Below are positions 52,805 through 61,327 of a stretch of 64,000 bases of DNA, piece after piece (position 1 is the first letter of the stretch; each line of letters starts with the position of its first letter). This DNA comes from Herbihabitans rhizosphaerae (GTDB lineage: Bacteria; Actinomycetota; Actinomycetes; Mycobacteriales; Pseudonocardiaceae): positions 465,219 to 529,218 of the forward strand of contig NZ_SGWQ01000002.1 of the NCBI RefSeq assembly GCF_004216555.1, read 5' to 3'. The position numbers and the translations under genes are program-made. The notes under the pieces were generated by a model. It was not told where the DNA came from. It searched no databases and saw only the letters and a program-made list of their open reading frames with translations.

Positions 52805-52821
52805 GTCTGTAAAGTTGCCAG
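52805..52821 (+). promoter_or_regulatory. ROK operator, site 2 (regulator side)
   Basis: GTCTGTAAAGTTGCCAG lies about 20 bases before the ROK regulator start. The pair of inverted sites flanks the shared promoter region, so one regulator can govern both the secreted enzymes and itself plus the downstream transport operon. Confidence 0.7.
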
Positions 52822-52839
52822 ATTAATTGGGGGCACTGA

Positions 52840-54048
52840 GTGCGAACCGGAAGTCCGAGGAGACTGCGGGAGATCAACGATCGGGCGGCGATCGCGGCGT
52901 TGCTGCGTGAAGGCCCGCTGACCCGCGCGGACCTGGAGTACGCGATCGGCCTGTCCAAGCCGGCCACCGCGCAACTGCTCACCCGGCTGGAGCTGGACGG
53001 AATCCTGGTCAAGAACGGGGTGCGCGGCGGCGGTCGTGGCCCCCGGGCCCAGCTCTGGTCGGTCAACGGCTCGGTGGCGCACGTGGCCGCCGTCGATCTC
53101 CGCCCTCAGACCAGCGAGTTCGCCATCGCCGACGTGACCGGCCGGGTGCTCGCCGAGCACAGCGCACCGCTGCCGGTAGGCGCCGGGGCCGATGTGGTCG
53201 GCGCGCTTCGGGGCGCCCTGATCGCCGCCGCGTCGAAGGCGTCGCTCGGCCTGGACAGCGTCAGGCACGTCATGATCGGCGTGCAGGGGGCGCTCGATCC
53301 GGCGACCGGTTTTCTCCTGTCCGCGCCGCATCTGCCCGGCTGGTCCGGGTTCGACCTGCCCGGCCGGCTCAGCCGGGCACTCGGCGTCGCGGTGGCGGTC
53401 GAGAACGACGTGAACCTGGTGGCACTGGAGGAGATGATCTCCGGCCGGGCCAGTGAGTTGAACGACTTCGTACTGGTCTGGCTGGACGAGGGTGTCGGCG
53501 GCGCCGTGGTCGTCGGTCGCCGGTTGTTGAAGGGCGCGACCGGGAGTGCCGGTGAGATCGACTGGCTGCGGGTGCCCGCCGAGTCCGGGGGCGGCCGCTT
53601 CGGCGATCTGGTCGACTCGCCCAGCATCGTCGCGCTGGCCGGCGCACACGGCATCACCGCGACGACCGGGCCGGCCGCTGTTCGCGCGGCGGTCGACCAG
53701 GGCGCCGGCGCCTTCCTGAGCACGCTCGCGCATCGCGTCTCCCTTGGCGTGGCCAACCTGGTGAGCGTGCTCGACCCGGAGGTCGTGCTGCTCTGCGGCG
53801 AGGTCGGCCGGGCGGGTGGGGAGACGCTGGCCCGGCTGGTCACCGACGAACTGCACCAGATCGTCGTGCCGCGCACACCGGTCGCCCAGGCCGCCGCCTC
53901 CGGCAAGGCGGTGCTCACCGGCGCGCTGCACTCGGCACTCGCCGCCGCGCGACACGAGGTGTTCGGTCTGACGCAGTCGACAGCCCAGGCGCCGGTCGAG
54001 CGCCACCCGAACCCCGCCGAGGAGCTGAGTTCCACGGCGAAGAACTAG
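52840..54048 (+). CDS. ROK-family transcriptional regulator of the glycan locus
   Basis: A 402-residue ROK protein. The N-terminal winged helix is at residues 12-65 (IAALLREGPLTRADLEYAIG, KPATAQLLTRLELDG), followed by a kinase-fold body with GVGGAVVVGRRLLKGATGSAGEI. The region that normally carries the ROK zinc cluster (CxCGxxGCxE) reads RVPAESGGGRFGDLVDSP, so the metal site is lost. The start is GTG with a G-rich ribosome site. It lies upstream of, and with the same direction as, the ABC transporter operon. Confidence 0.92.
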   Translation: MRTGSPRRLREINDRAAIAALLREGPLTRADLEYAIGLSKPATAQLLTRLELDGILVKNGVRGGGRGPRAQLWSVNGSVAHVAAVDLRPQTSEFAIADVTGRVLAEHSAPLPVGAGADVVGALRGALIAAASKASLGLDSVRHVMIGVQGALDPATGFLLSAPHLPGWSGFDLPGRLSRALGVAVAVENDVNLVALEEMISGRASELNDFVLVWLDEGVGGAVVVGRRLLKGATGSAGEIDWLRVPAESGGGRFGDLVDSPSIVALAGAHGITATTGPAAVRAAVDQGAGAFLSTLAHRVSLGVANLVSVLDPEVVLLCGEVGRAGGETLARLVTDELHQIVVPRTPVAQAAASGKAVLTGALHSALAAARHEVFGLTQSTAQAPVERHPNPAEELSSTAKN

Positions 54049-54088
54049 CTCACCTACCGGTCCCCAACCGCCTCGACGAGGAGAGCAC

Positions 54089-55453
54089 ATGCGCACGACG
54101 ATCACGGCCTGGCGACTTCGGCGCGGGATGACTCTGGTCAGCGCCGCCTCGGTCCTCTTGTTGACGGCGTGCTCGGCCGCCGCGGGTGGGTCTGGTGACG
54201 GTGACGGCCCCGCGGCCGCGCCGAACAAGGACGACAAGATCAGCCTGGTCGTCTACAGCAAGTTCACCAATCGCGAGTACCCCGTGGTGAGCGCCGGGCT
54301 GAACAGGTTGAAGGCGAAGTTCCCGAACATCGAGATCAAACACGAGGGCAGCCAGGACGACGACAAGCTGACCCAGTCCATTCGCGGCGGGAATCCGCCG
54401 GATGTGGCGATCTCGTTCTTCACGGACAATCTCGGCGCGTGGTGTTCCAACGGCAGTTTCGTCGACCTCAAGCCGTACATCGACCGGGACAAGGTCGACC
54501 TCAACGTCATTCCCGAAGCCGTGCGCAGCTACACCGAATTTCGCGGGAAGCGGTGCGCCATGCCGATGCTCGCCGATGTCTACGGTTTCTTCTACAACAA
54601 GGACATGTTCGCCGCGGCGGGCCTGAGCGCGCCGCCGAAGAACACCACGGAGCTGTTCGACCACGCGAAGCGGCTCACCCAGTTGAACCCGGACGGCTCG
54701 ATCAGGGTCGCCGGGTTCCTGCCGACCATGCCGTTCTACAACAACCAGGCGCAGATCTGGGCGCCCAACTGGGACGCCCGCTGGCTGGGCCCGGACGGCA
54801 AGTCGAACCTGGCGGCCAGCGCCGAGTGGAAGGAGATGTTCACCTTCCAGAAGAAGCTGATCGATTTCTACGGGCATGACCGGCTGGCGAAGTTCAAGGC
54901 CGGCCTCGGCGACGAGTACTCGGAGGACCACGCGTTCCACCGCGGCAAGATCGCGATGATGTTCGACGGTGAATACCGCACCGCGTTCTTGAAGGAACAG
55001 GCGCCGAACGTCAAATATGGCACCGCGTCGCCGCCGGTCTCCGACAGCAAACCGAATCGCTACGGCGGGGCGTTCACCACCGGCACGATCATCGCCATTC
55101 CCAAGGGCGCCAAGAACCCGGGCGCGGCGTGGGAACTGATCAAGCAGATGTCGTTGGACACCGACACGCTGGTCGAACTCGGAAACGGGTTGAAGAACGT
55201 GCCGAGCACCATGGCCGCGCTGCGCGATCCCCGGCTGGAAGTGGACGAGAACTATCGCCCGTTCCTCACCATGTTCGACGGCGGAAAACTGCTGCCCAAC
55301 CCGACCACGCCGATCGGAGACGCGCATCTGAAGGCGGTCAACGACTTCGCCGAGCGCTGGCAGGCCGGCCGCGAACCGGATCTGGAGGCCGGGCTGCGCA
55401 AGGTCGACGCGCAGATCAACGACGAACTGGCACAGAAGGGCGGCGGGCGATAG
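54089..55453 (+). CDS. Sugar ABC transporter solute-binding lipoprotein
   Basis: A 454-residue binding protein of the maltose/multiple-sugar (PF01547) type. The lipobox is LLTACS (Cys about 28). A flexible linker (AAAGGSGDGDGPAAAPNK) leads to the two-lobed domain with GGNPPDVAISFFTD, ADVYGFFYNKDMFAAAGLS and GAFTTGTIIAIPKGAKNP. The partner genes downstream suggest a beta-linked di- or oligosaccharide ligand. Confidence 0.92.
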   Translation: MRTTITAWRLRRGMTLVSAASVLLLTACSAAAGGSGDGDGPAAAPNKDDKISLVVYSKFTNREYPVVSAGLNRLKAKFPNIEIKHEGSQDDDKLTQSIRGGNPPDVAISFFTDNLGAWCSNGSFVDLKPYIDRDKVDLNVIPEAVRSYTEFRGKRCAMPMLADVYGFFYNKDMFAAAGLSAPPKNTTELFDHAKRLTQLNPDGSIRVAGFLPTMPFYNNQAQIWAPNWDARWLGPDGKSNLAASAEWKEMFTFQKKLIDFYGHDRLAKFKAGLGDEYSEDHAFHRGKIAMMFDGEYRTAFLKEQAPNVKYGTASPPVSDSKPNRYGGAFTTGTIIAIPKGAKNPGAAWELIKQMSLDTDTLVELGNGLKNVPSTMAALRDPRLEVDENYRPFLTMFDGGKLLPNPTTPIGDAHLKAVNDFAERWQAGREPDLEAGLRKVDAQINDELAQKGGGR

Positions 55454-55463
55454 GCGCGCCGCG

Positions 55464-56453
55464 ATGACCGCCACCGTCCCGCGCACGCGGGTGAACGCCG
55501 CGGCACGGCCGGCGCGAAAGGTGCCGAGGCGCGACCGGCGCCGCCGGCTCACCGTGCTCGCCTTCATGGCGCCGGCCGTGCTCGGATTCGTGGTCTTCTT
55601 CGGCTATCCGCTGCTCGCCACGGTCTACTACTCGTTCACCCGCTACGACCTGGTGAACGAGCCGGAATGGATCGGCCTCGGCAACTACATCCGGATGTTC
55701 ACCTCCGAGCCGCTGGTGGCGGTGGCGGCGTGGAACACGCTGTGGCTGGTCGTGGTGCTGACCTTGACCCGGGTGCTGTTCGCGCTCGGTGTGGCGCTGG
55801 TGATCGCGAGGCTGAAAAGCGGCGTCGGGCTGATTCGCACGCTGTGTTATCTGCCCGCGCTGGCACCCCCGGCCGCGGCCACGCTGGCGTTCGTATTCAT
55901 GTTCAACCCGGAATTCGGGCCGGTGAACCGATTTCTCCGGTTGCTCGGCATCGACGGCGGGTTGTGGTTCAACGATCCGGCGATGTCCAAGCCGGCGCTG
56001 ACACTGTTGGTGCTGTGGGGTTCCGGCGAGTTGATGATCATCATTCTGGCCGCGCTGCTGGACGTGCCGGTCTCGCAGTACGAGGCGGCCGAACTCGACG
56101 GCGCCGGTCCGATACGGCGATTCCGGCACGTCACCCTTCCGTCGATCTCTCCGGTGCTGTTGTTCGGAGTGGTGAACTCGATCATTTTCGCGCTGCAGTT
56201 CTTCACGCAGGCGATCGTGGCCGGGGGAGTGGCGTCCGGCAGTGCCGACGTGGCCGGCAACACGAAATACATCGGCTCCCCGGAGAATTCGACGCTGACC
56301 TATCCGGTCTGGCTCTACGTCCAAGGGTTCCGGTATTTCAACATGGGATACGCGGCCGCGATGGCGGTGTTGTTGTTCGTGGTCTCCTTCGCGTTCACCG
56401 CGGTTCTCGTGCACCAGTTGCGGCGGGCTTCGAGTGCGGAGGAGAACGCATGA
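55464..56453 (+). CDS. Sugar ABC transporter permease, MalF-like
   Basis: A 329-residue permease with six predicted helices and the EAA loop YEAAELDGAGPIRRFRHVTLPSISP. Its stop overlaps the next permease start by four bases (ATGA). No ATP-binding protein gene is in the operon, so it must borrow a shared ATPase such as MsiK, as usual in actinobacterial sugar importers. Confidence 0.93.
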   Translation: MTATVPRTRVNAAARPARKVPRRDRRRRLTVLAFMAPAVLGFVVFFGYPLLATVYYSFTRYDLVNEPEWIGLGNYIRMFTSEPLVAVAAWNTLWLVVVLTLTRVLFALGVALVIARLKSGVGLIRTLCYLPALAPPAAATLAFVFMFNPEFGPVNRFLRLLGIDGGLWFNDPAMSKPALTLLVLWGSGELMIIILAALLDVPVSQYEAAELDGAGPIRRFRHVTLPSISPVLLFGVVNSIIFALQFFTQAIVAGGVASGSADVAGNTKYIGSPENSTLTYPVWLYVQGFRYFNMGYAAAMAVLLFVVSFAFTAVLVHQLRRASSAEENA

Positions 56454-57316
56454 CGGCGACGCTCACGCACACGCGGCCGGTGCGCCGGCAGCGCTGGGAC
56501 AGGCGGCTGCAGTGGGTCGCCGTGCACAGTCTCGGTGTCGCGCTGGGCATCATGTTCACCCTGCCTGTGGTCTTCGTGCTGCTGACCGCGGTGATGGCCA
56601 GCGACCAGGCGATGTCGTCGAGCCTGTGGCCGACGCAATGGCGGTTCGACAACTTCGTCAAGGTGTTCGAACGCGCGCCGATGCTGGACTATCTGGTCAA
56701 CAGCTTCACCTATTCGCTGCTGGCCACGGCCGGAATTCTGTTGTCGGCGATTCCGGCCGCCTACGCGCTGTCCAAGATTCGCTGGCGCGGCCAGAACGTG
56801 TTCTTCATGCTCACCGTGGCGGCGATGATGCTGCCGCCACAGGTCGTCACCGTGCCGCTGTACGACCTGTGGGTGCGGCTCGGGCTCACCGGCACCTTGG
56901 TGCCTCTGATCGCGCCCTACTTCCTCTTCGACGCGTTCAGCGTGTTCCTGCTGCGGCAGTTCTTCCTGACCATTCCCCGCGACTACATCGAGGCGGCGAA
57001 GATCGACGGCTGCTCGGAGTTCCAGGCCATGGTTCGGGTGCTCGTGCCCATGGCGAAACCGGGTATCGCGGCGACGATGATGTTCTGTTTCCTCTACACC
57101 TGGAACGACTATTTCGGCCCGCTGCTCTATACCGGGGAGAACCGGGACAGCTGGCCGCTCTCACTCGCGTTGGCCTCGTTCCGGGGAATGCACCACGTCG
57201 AGTGGAATCTGACCATGGCGGCCACCGCCGTGGTGATGGCGCCGGCCATCGTGCTTTTCGTGTTCGCGCAGAAATCGTTCGTCCGCGGGATTACCTTCAC
57301 GGGAGTCAAAGGGTGA
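56450..57316 (+). CDS. Sugar ABC transporter permease, MalG-like
   Basis: A 288-residue permease, the second membrane partner. The EAA loop is YIEAAKIDGCSEFQAMVRVLV, and the C-terminal helix pair ends at FVRGITFTGVKG, typical of the CUT1 family. Four-base overlaps join it to both neighbours, so translation is coupled. Confidence 0.93.
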   Translation: MTATLTHTRPVRRQRWDRRLQWVAVHSLGVALGIMFTLPVVFVLLTAVMASDQAMSSSLWPTQWRFDNFVKVFERAPMLDYLVNSFTYSLLATAGILLSAIPAAYALSKIRWRGQNVFFMLTVAAMMLPPQVVTVPLYDLWVRLGLTGTLVPLIAPYFLFDAFSVFLLRQFFLTIPRDYIEAAKIDGCSEFQAMVRVLVPMAKPGIAATMMFCFLYTWNDYFGPLLYTGENRDSWPLSLALASFRGMHHVEWNLTMAATAVVMAPAIVLFVFAQKSFVRGITFTGVKG

Positions 57317-58590
57317 AACTGGCCGTTGTCGGTGGCGGGTCCACCTACACTCCGGAGCTCGTCGACGGGATCGCCGGGCGACGGTCGACCCTGGACGTCG
57401 ACGAGATCGTGCTGATCGATCCCGACCAGCACCGGCTGGACATCATCGGTCCGTTCAGCCAGCGCATGCTCGACCACGCCGGCCACCCGGCACGGGTGCG
57501 CACCACGTCCGATCTAGAGGAGGGCGTGGACGGGGCGGCGGCGGTCCTGCTGCAACTGCGGGTCGGCGGCCAGACCGCCCGGCGGTCCGACGAGACGTTC
57601 CCCCTCACGTGCGGGTGTGTCGGCCAGGAGACCACCGGCGCCGGAGGGCTCGCCAAGGCGTTGCGCACCGTCCCGGTCGTGCTGGACATCGCCGAGCGGG
57701 TCCGCGCGACAGCCGGCCCGGACACCTGGATCGTCAACTTCACCAACCCGGTCGGGATCGTCACCAGGGCACTGCTGAATGCCGGACACCGGGCCGTCGG
57801 GCTGTGCAACGTGGCCATCCACCTGCAGCGGATGTTCGCCGGCCTGCTGGCCGTGGACCCCGACGCGGTGCGACTGGAGCACGTCGGCCTGAACCACCTC
57901 AGCTGGGAACGGCGGGTACTGGTCACCGAGGACGGCGTCACCACCGACCGGCTGCTGGAGTTGCTCGCCACGCACGGCGAGGCGCTGGCCGAGCACGTCG
58001 GCTGCCCGCTGGACTGGTTGCGGCGCTTGGGAATGGTGCCGTCGTACTACCTGCACTACTTCTACGCCCACGATCAGCTGGTCGCCGCGCAGCGCGAGGA
58101 GATGCCCCGCGCCGACGTGGTGATCGAGGTGGAGAACGAGCTGCTGAAGGTGTACCAGGACCCGAATGTGATGACCAAGCCCGAGCAGCTGAGCCGGCGC
58201 GGCGGCGCGTTCTACTCGGAGGCGGCGGTGCGCCTGGTGCACGCGCTGACCGGTGACGGCCCGGCCGAGGAGCACGTGGTGAATGTGCGCAACGGCGGGA
58301 CATTGCCGTTCCTGCCCGACGACGCGGTCATCGAGGTCGGGTCCACTGTGGACAGTGACGGCGCGAGGCCGCTGCCCGTCGAGCCGCTGCCGCCGCTGCT
58401 CGCCGGACTGATCGCGCACGTCACCGCGTACGAGCACCTCGCGCTGGAGGCCGTGCTGTACGGCGGCCGGGACCGGGTGGCCGACGCTCTGCTGGCGCAC
58501 CCGCTGGTCGGGCAGTACGAGTACGCCGACGAACTGGCGGACCGGCTGTTGGAGGCGAACCAGCGGTTCCCGTTCTGGGTCCGACCGTGA
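57313..58590 (+). CDS. GH4-family 6-phospho-beta-glucosidase
   Basis: A 425-residue NAD- and Mn-dependent GH4 hydrolase. The dinucleotide loop VVGGGSTYTPELVDG starts the protein. The metal-binding Cys and His are in GLCNVAIHLQ (about C164) and EHVGLNHLSWER (about H194). The catalytic region YYLHYFYAHDQ follows. GH4 enzymes of this subgroup cleave phosphorylated beta-glucosides. The transporter here does not phosphorylate its cargo, so phosphorylation would have to come from the kinase encoded next. The start is GTG overlapping the permease stop. Confidence 0.93.
   Translation: MKLAVVGGGSTYTPELVDGIAGRRSTLDVDEIVLIDPDQHRLDIIGPFSQRMLDHAGHPARVRTTSDLEEGVDGAAAVLLQLRVGGQTARRSDETFPLTCGCVGQETTGAGGLAKALRTVPVVLDIAERVRATAGPDTWIVNFTNPVGIVTRALLNAGHRAVGLCNVAIHLQRMFAGLLAVDPDAVRLEHVGLNHLSWERRVLVTEDGVTTDRLLELLATHGEALAEHVGCPLDWLRRLGMVPSYYLHYFYAHDQLVAAQREEMPRADVVIEVENELLKVYQDPNVMTKPEQLSRRGGAFYSEAAVRLVHALTGDGPAEEHVVNVRNGGTLPFLPDDAVIEVGSTVDSDGARPLPVEPLPPLLAGLIAHVTAYEHLALEAVLYGGRDRVADALLAHPLVGQYEYADELADRLLEANQRFPFWVRP
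58341..58353. repeat. 13-bp palindrome GTCCACTGTGGAC, copy 9
   Basis: Exact copy in the 3' part of the GH4 gene, encoding STVD. Confidence 0.85.
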
Positions 58591-59585
58591 GTACGCCGAT
58601 CGTCCTCGCGGTCGACGGCGGCAACAGCAAGACCGACGTGCTGGTGACCGACTCCGAGGGACAGGTGCTCGGCAGTGCGCGCGGTCCTGGTGCGTCGCCG
58701 CACAGCATCGGGTTGGCCGCGAGCGTGGCGGCGATCGAGCGGCTGGTGCTGGCGGCGCTGGCCGAGGCCGGGCTGCCCGATGATCGTCCGTTCGGCCGGC
58801 ACTGCGCGTTGTATCTGGCCGGGCTGGACCTGCCGGAGGAGGAGACGGCGTACCGCAACGCGCTGGTGGCCCGGAACTGGGCCGACTCGGTGACGGTGGG
58901 CAACGACGCGTTCGCCCTGCTGCGAGCGGGCACCTCCGACGGCGTCGGCGTGGCCGTCGTGTGCGGCGCGGGGATCAACTGCGTCGGCGTCGGCGCGGAC
59001 GGGCGGGTGCACCGGTTCCCGGCGCTGGGGCGGATCTCCGGTGACTGGGGCGGCGGGCTGTTCCTGGGGGAGGAGGCGCTGTGGTGGGCGGTCCGGGCCG
59101 AGGACGGCCGGGGTCCGGGCACCGCGTTGCTGGCCGCGGTCAAGGCGCACTTCGACGTGTCGTCCGTCGTGGAACTCGTGCACCGGCTGCACGTCGGGGA
59201 CCTGCCGCACGCCGTTCTGCACGAGCTGTGCCCGGTGTTGTTCGCGGTCGCCGCGCTCGGCGACGAGGTCGCCCAGCGGGTGGTGGACCGTCTGGTCGAC
59301 GAGGTGAGCGTGCTGGCCACGGTGAGCCTGCGCCGGTTGGGGATGACGGGCGGCGAGCCGGTGGTGGTGCTCGGCGGCGGGGTGCTCACGGCCGCCGCGG
59401 ACACGGTGATCGCCGAGATTGAGCGGCGCTGCCGGAAGGTCGCGCCCCGAGCCGCTGTCCGGGTGGCCGCGCTCGCCCCGGTGGTCGGCGCCGCACTGGC
59501 CGGGCTGGACGCGGTGGGCGCAACCCCTGACGCCAAGCGCCGCTTGTCCGTTTCCGGTGACCAGCGGCTTGAGCAATACAAGTGA
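58587..59585 (+). CDS. BadF/BcrA-type sugar kinase (N-acetylglucosamine kinase-like)
   Basis: A 332-residue ASKHA-fold kinase. The phosphate loop is VLAVDGGNSKTDVLV at the N-terminus and the second ATP loop is VVCGAGINCVGVG; SGDWGGGLFLGEEA follows. The GlcNAc-kinase/BadF family phosphorylates amino sugars or glucose at O6. Here it probably phosphorylates the imported saccharide before or after GH4 cleavage. The GTG start overlaps the GH4 stop by four bases, so it ends the operon. Confidence 0.9.
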   Translation: MSTPIVLAVDGGNSKTDVLVTDSEGQVLGSARGPGASPHSIGLAASVAAIERLVLAALAEAGLPDDRPFGRHCALYLAGLDLPEEETAYRNALVARNWADSVTVGNDAFALLRAGTSDGVGVAVVCGAGINCVGVGADGRVHRFPALGRISGDWGGGLFLGEEALWWAVRAEDGRGPGTALLAAVKAHFDVSSVVELVHRLHVGDLPHAVLHELCPVLFAVAALGDEVAQRVVDRLVDEVSVLATVSLRRLGMTGGEPVVVLGGGVLTAAADTVIAEIERRCRKVAPRAAVRVAALAPVVGAALAGLDAVGATPDAKRRLSVSGDQRLEQYK

Positions 59586-59596
59586 CCTGTCCTGGG

Positions 59597-59890
59597 CTAC
59601 GTCCAGGTGATCGGACTCGGGGCGCGCGTCTCGGCGCTGCGCATGGCGGCGTCGATCGTGTCGTAGCCGGCCGAGTCGGGCCACGTCCGCGGGACTGTCT
59701 CTCCGGCGTGCCGGAACCGAACGTAGTAGAGCAACCCGTCCTCGCCGAGCGGTTGGGCCGTCTCGCCGGGCTCGAGCTGGTCGTCGGCCCGGGCCAGCTC
59801 GTACCAGAAGTCGTAGGGCAAACCGACGATGTCGACCGGCCTCGCGACTTCCTCCGCGTAGACCCAACTCCCGCTTCTGACGATCACCAC
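59597..59890 (-). CDS. Small hypothetical protein downstream of the dynamin genes
   Basis: A 97-residue acidic protein, GTG start. Aromatic residues are frequent (FWYELARADD, LLYYVRFRH, RTWPDSAGY). I recognise no family. It begins 24 bases after the iniC-like stop and reads the same way, so it may be cotranscribed; its 3' end faces the sugar-kinase gene at 11 bases. Confidence 0.6.
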   Translation of the reverse strand: MVIVRSGSWVYAEEVARPVDIVGLPYDFWYELARADDQLEPGETAQPLGEDGLLYYVRFRHAGETVPRTWPDSAGYDTIDAAMRSAETRAPSPITWT

Positions 59891-59914
59891 AGACTCAGCA
59901 TGCCGCGAAACCCA

Positions 59915-61327
59915 CTAGCGCATGGCCAGTTCCTCGCAGGTGCGCACGACCACGTGCGCCGCCTGGCGCTGGGCGACCGTCCAGTCCGGCCGTTCGGCGT
60001 TCTCCCGCCACCGGTGCAGCATGTCCCACGCCTCGGCTTCCAGGTCGGAGTCGGTGGCGTCCTCGTGCAGCCCGAGCCGGATCACCGGGGCCACACCGAA
60101 CCCGCCGATGAGCCGCCGGACCTCGTCGGCCAGCTCCTCCGTAAACGCCATCGAGTCCAGGGCGGCGAGCGTGCGCAGCTCCCGGAACTCGTGCGCACCG
60201 GCGACGATCCGCTCCAGCTCGGCGGCCAACTCGTTCGCACCGGGACCGGTCTCGGTGCGCAGCAGCGGACCCAGCGCGGCGAGTGCGGTGCGCGCCTTGA
60301 GCACGTCGGCGCGATCGGTGAACAGCCGGCCGATCGATTCGCGCAGGTCGCCGATTCCACTGCGGCGCACCAGTTCCGCCGCGAGCGCCGCCTTCGACGT
60401 GCTGCCGGTGCGGATCAGGGTCACCGCGAGCCGCACCCCGAACAGGCCGTACCGATCGAGCAGCTCGGCGCGAACCTCGGGCGGGAGCGGGGCGGGGAAC
60501 GAGGCGCCGGCGAACCGGTCCGCCGAGAGCAGGGCCGGCTCGAGGTCGGCGCGCGGGACGGCGGCGACCTGGCACAGCGAGTCGAAGTCCAGCTCGGTCA
60601 TCGTTCGTCCGGCCAGCGCGAGCAAACCGGCCACCGCGATCACGTCCTGGCACACCTGGCGCACCTCGACCCGGTCGCGATGCCCTCGGGCGACCTGCTT
60701 GGCCGAGGTGAGCGCGTCGATCCGGCCACCGCCCACCTCGTCGGCCCTGGCCAGCACGACCATCGACCCCACGGCACCGGCCCCGGTGGGCGCCCGGTCG
60801 CAGGCCGCGCGCACCGGCGCGATCTCGGGAAGTGCCGCCTGGCGCACCAGATACAGCACCGCGTCGGCGGCGGCGAACACCCGCGCGTCGGTCGGCTCCG
60901 CGTCGTCGGGCGCGACCGCGTCCAGCAGGGTCAGGCCACGCAGCGACCGCGCGGGCCAGCGCAGGTCGACCCGGTCCAGCGGCCCGTCGGGCCACGCGTC
61001 CGGGTCCACCCGCGAGCGGTCGCCCTCGCGGCGGATCAGGCCGGACACCGGTGGACCGCCGGACGGGTACATGATCGCCTCGGCGGTCGGCGCGCCGTGG
61101 ATCCACACCGGCGCGTCACCCGGCCCCGGCGGGCACAACCGTTCCCCGATCAGCGCGTTGACCAGCGTCGACTTCCCGGTCTGGCGGCCTCCCGCAATCG
61201 CCAGGCGCAGCGGTTCCTCCCAGCGTTCCAACTGCCCGTGCAGCCACGCACGCGCACGCGGGACGTCCTGGAACACCTCGGCGGCACGCAGGAGCAGGTG
61301 GTGTACCGCCGGCGCGAGTCCGGTCAC
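59915..61327 (-). CDS. iniC: Dynamin-like GTPase, IniC-like
   Basis: A 470-residue dynamin-like protein. The Walker A is GGRQTGKS (about residues 46-53), preceded by a helical N-terminus. The G3 switch region reads LLDAVAPDD, lacking the glycine of the usual DxxG. A nucleotide-specificity-like LARADEVG comes later. The rest is predicted helical. It begins with GTG overlapping the previous stop by four bases. In mycobacteria iniA and iniC are induced by cell-wall inhibitors and act in membrane maintenance; the same role is inferred here. Confidence 0.82.
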   Translation of the reverse strand: MTGLAPAVHHLLLRAAEVFQDVPRARAWLHGQLERWEEPLRLAIAGGRQTGKSTLVNALIGERLCPPGPGDAPVWIHGAPTAEAIMYPSGGPPVSGLIRREGDRSRVDPDAWPDGPLDRVDLRWPARSLRGLTLLDAVAPDDAEPTDARVFAAADAVLYLVRQAALPEIAPVRAACDRAPTGAGAVGSMVVLARADEVGGGRIDALTSAKQVARGHRDRVEVRQVCQDVIAVAGLLALAGRTMTELDFDSLCQVAAVPRADLEPALLSADRFAGASFPAPLPPEVRAELLDRYGLFGVRLAVTLIRTGSTSKAALAAELVRRSGIGDLRESIGRLFTDRADVLKARTALAALGPLLRTETGPGANELAAELERIVAGAHEFRELRTLAALDSMAFTEELADEVRRLIGGFGVAPVIRLGLHEDATDSDLEAEAWDMLHRWRENAERPDWTVAQRQAAHVVVRTCEELAMR

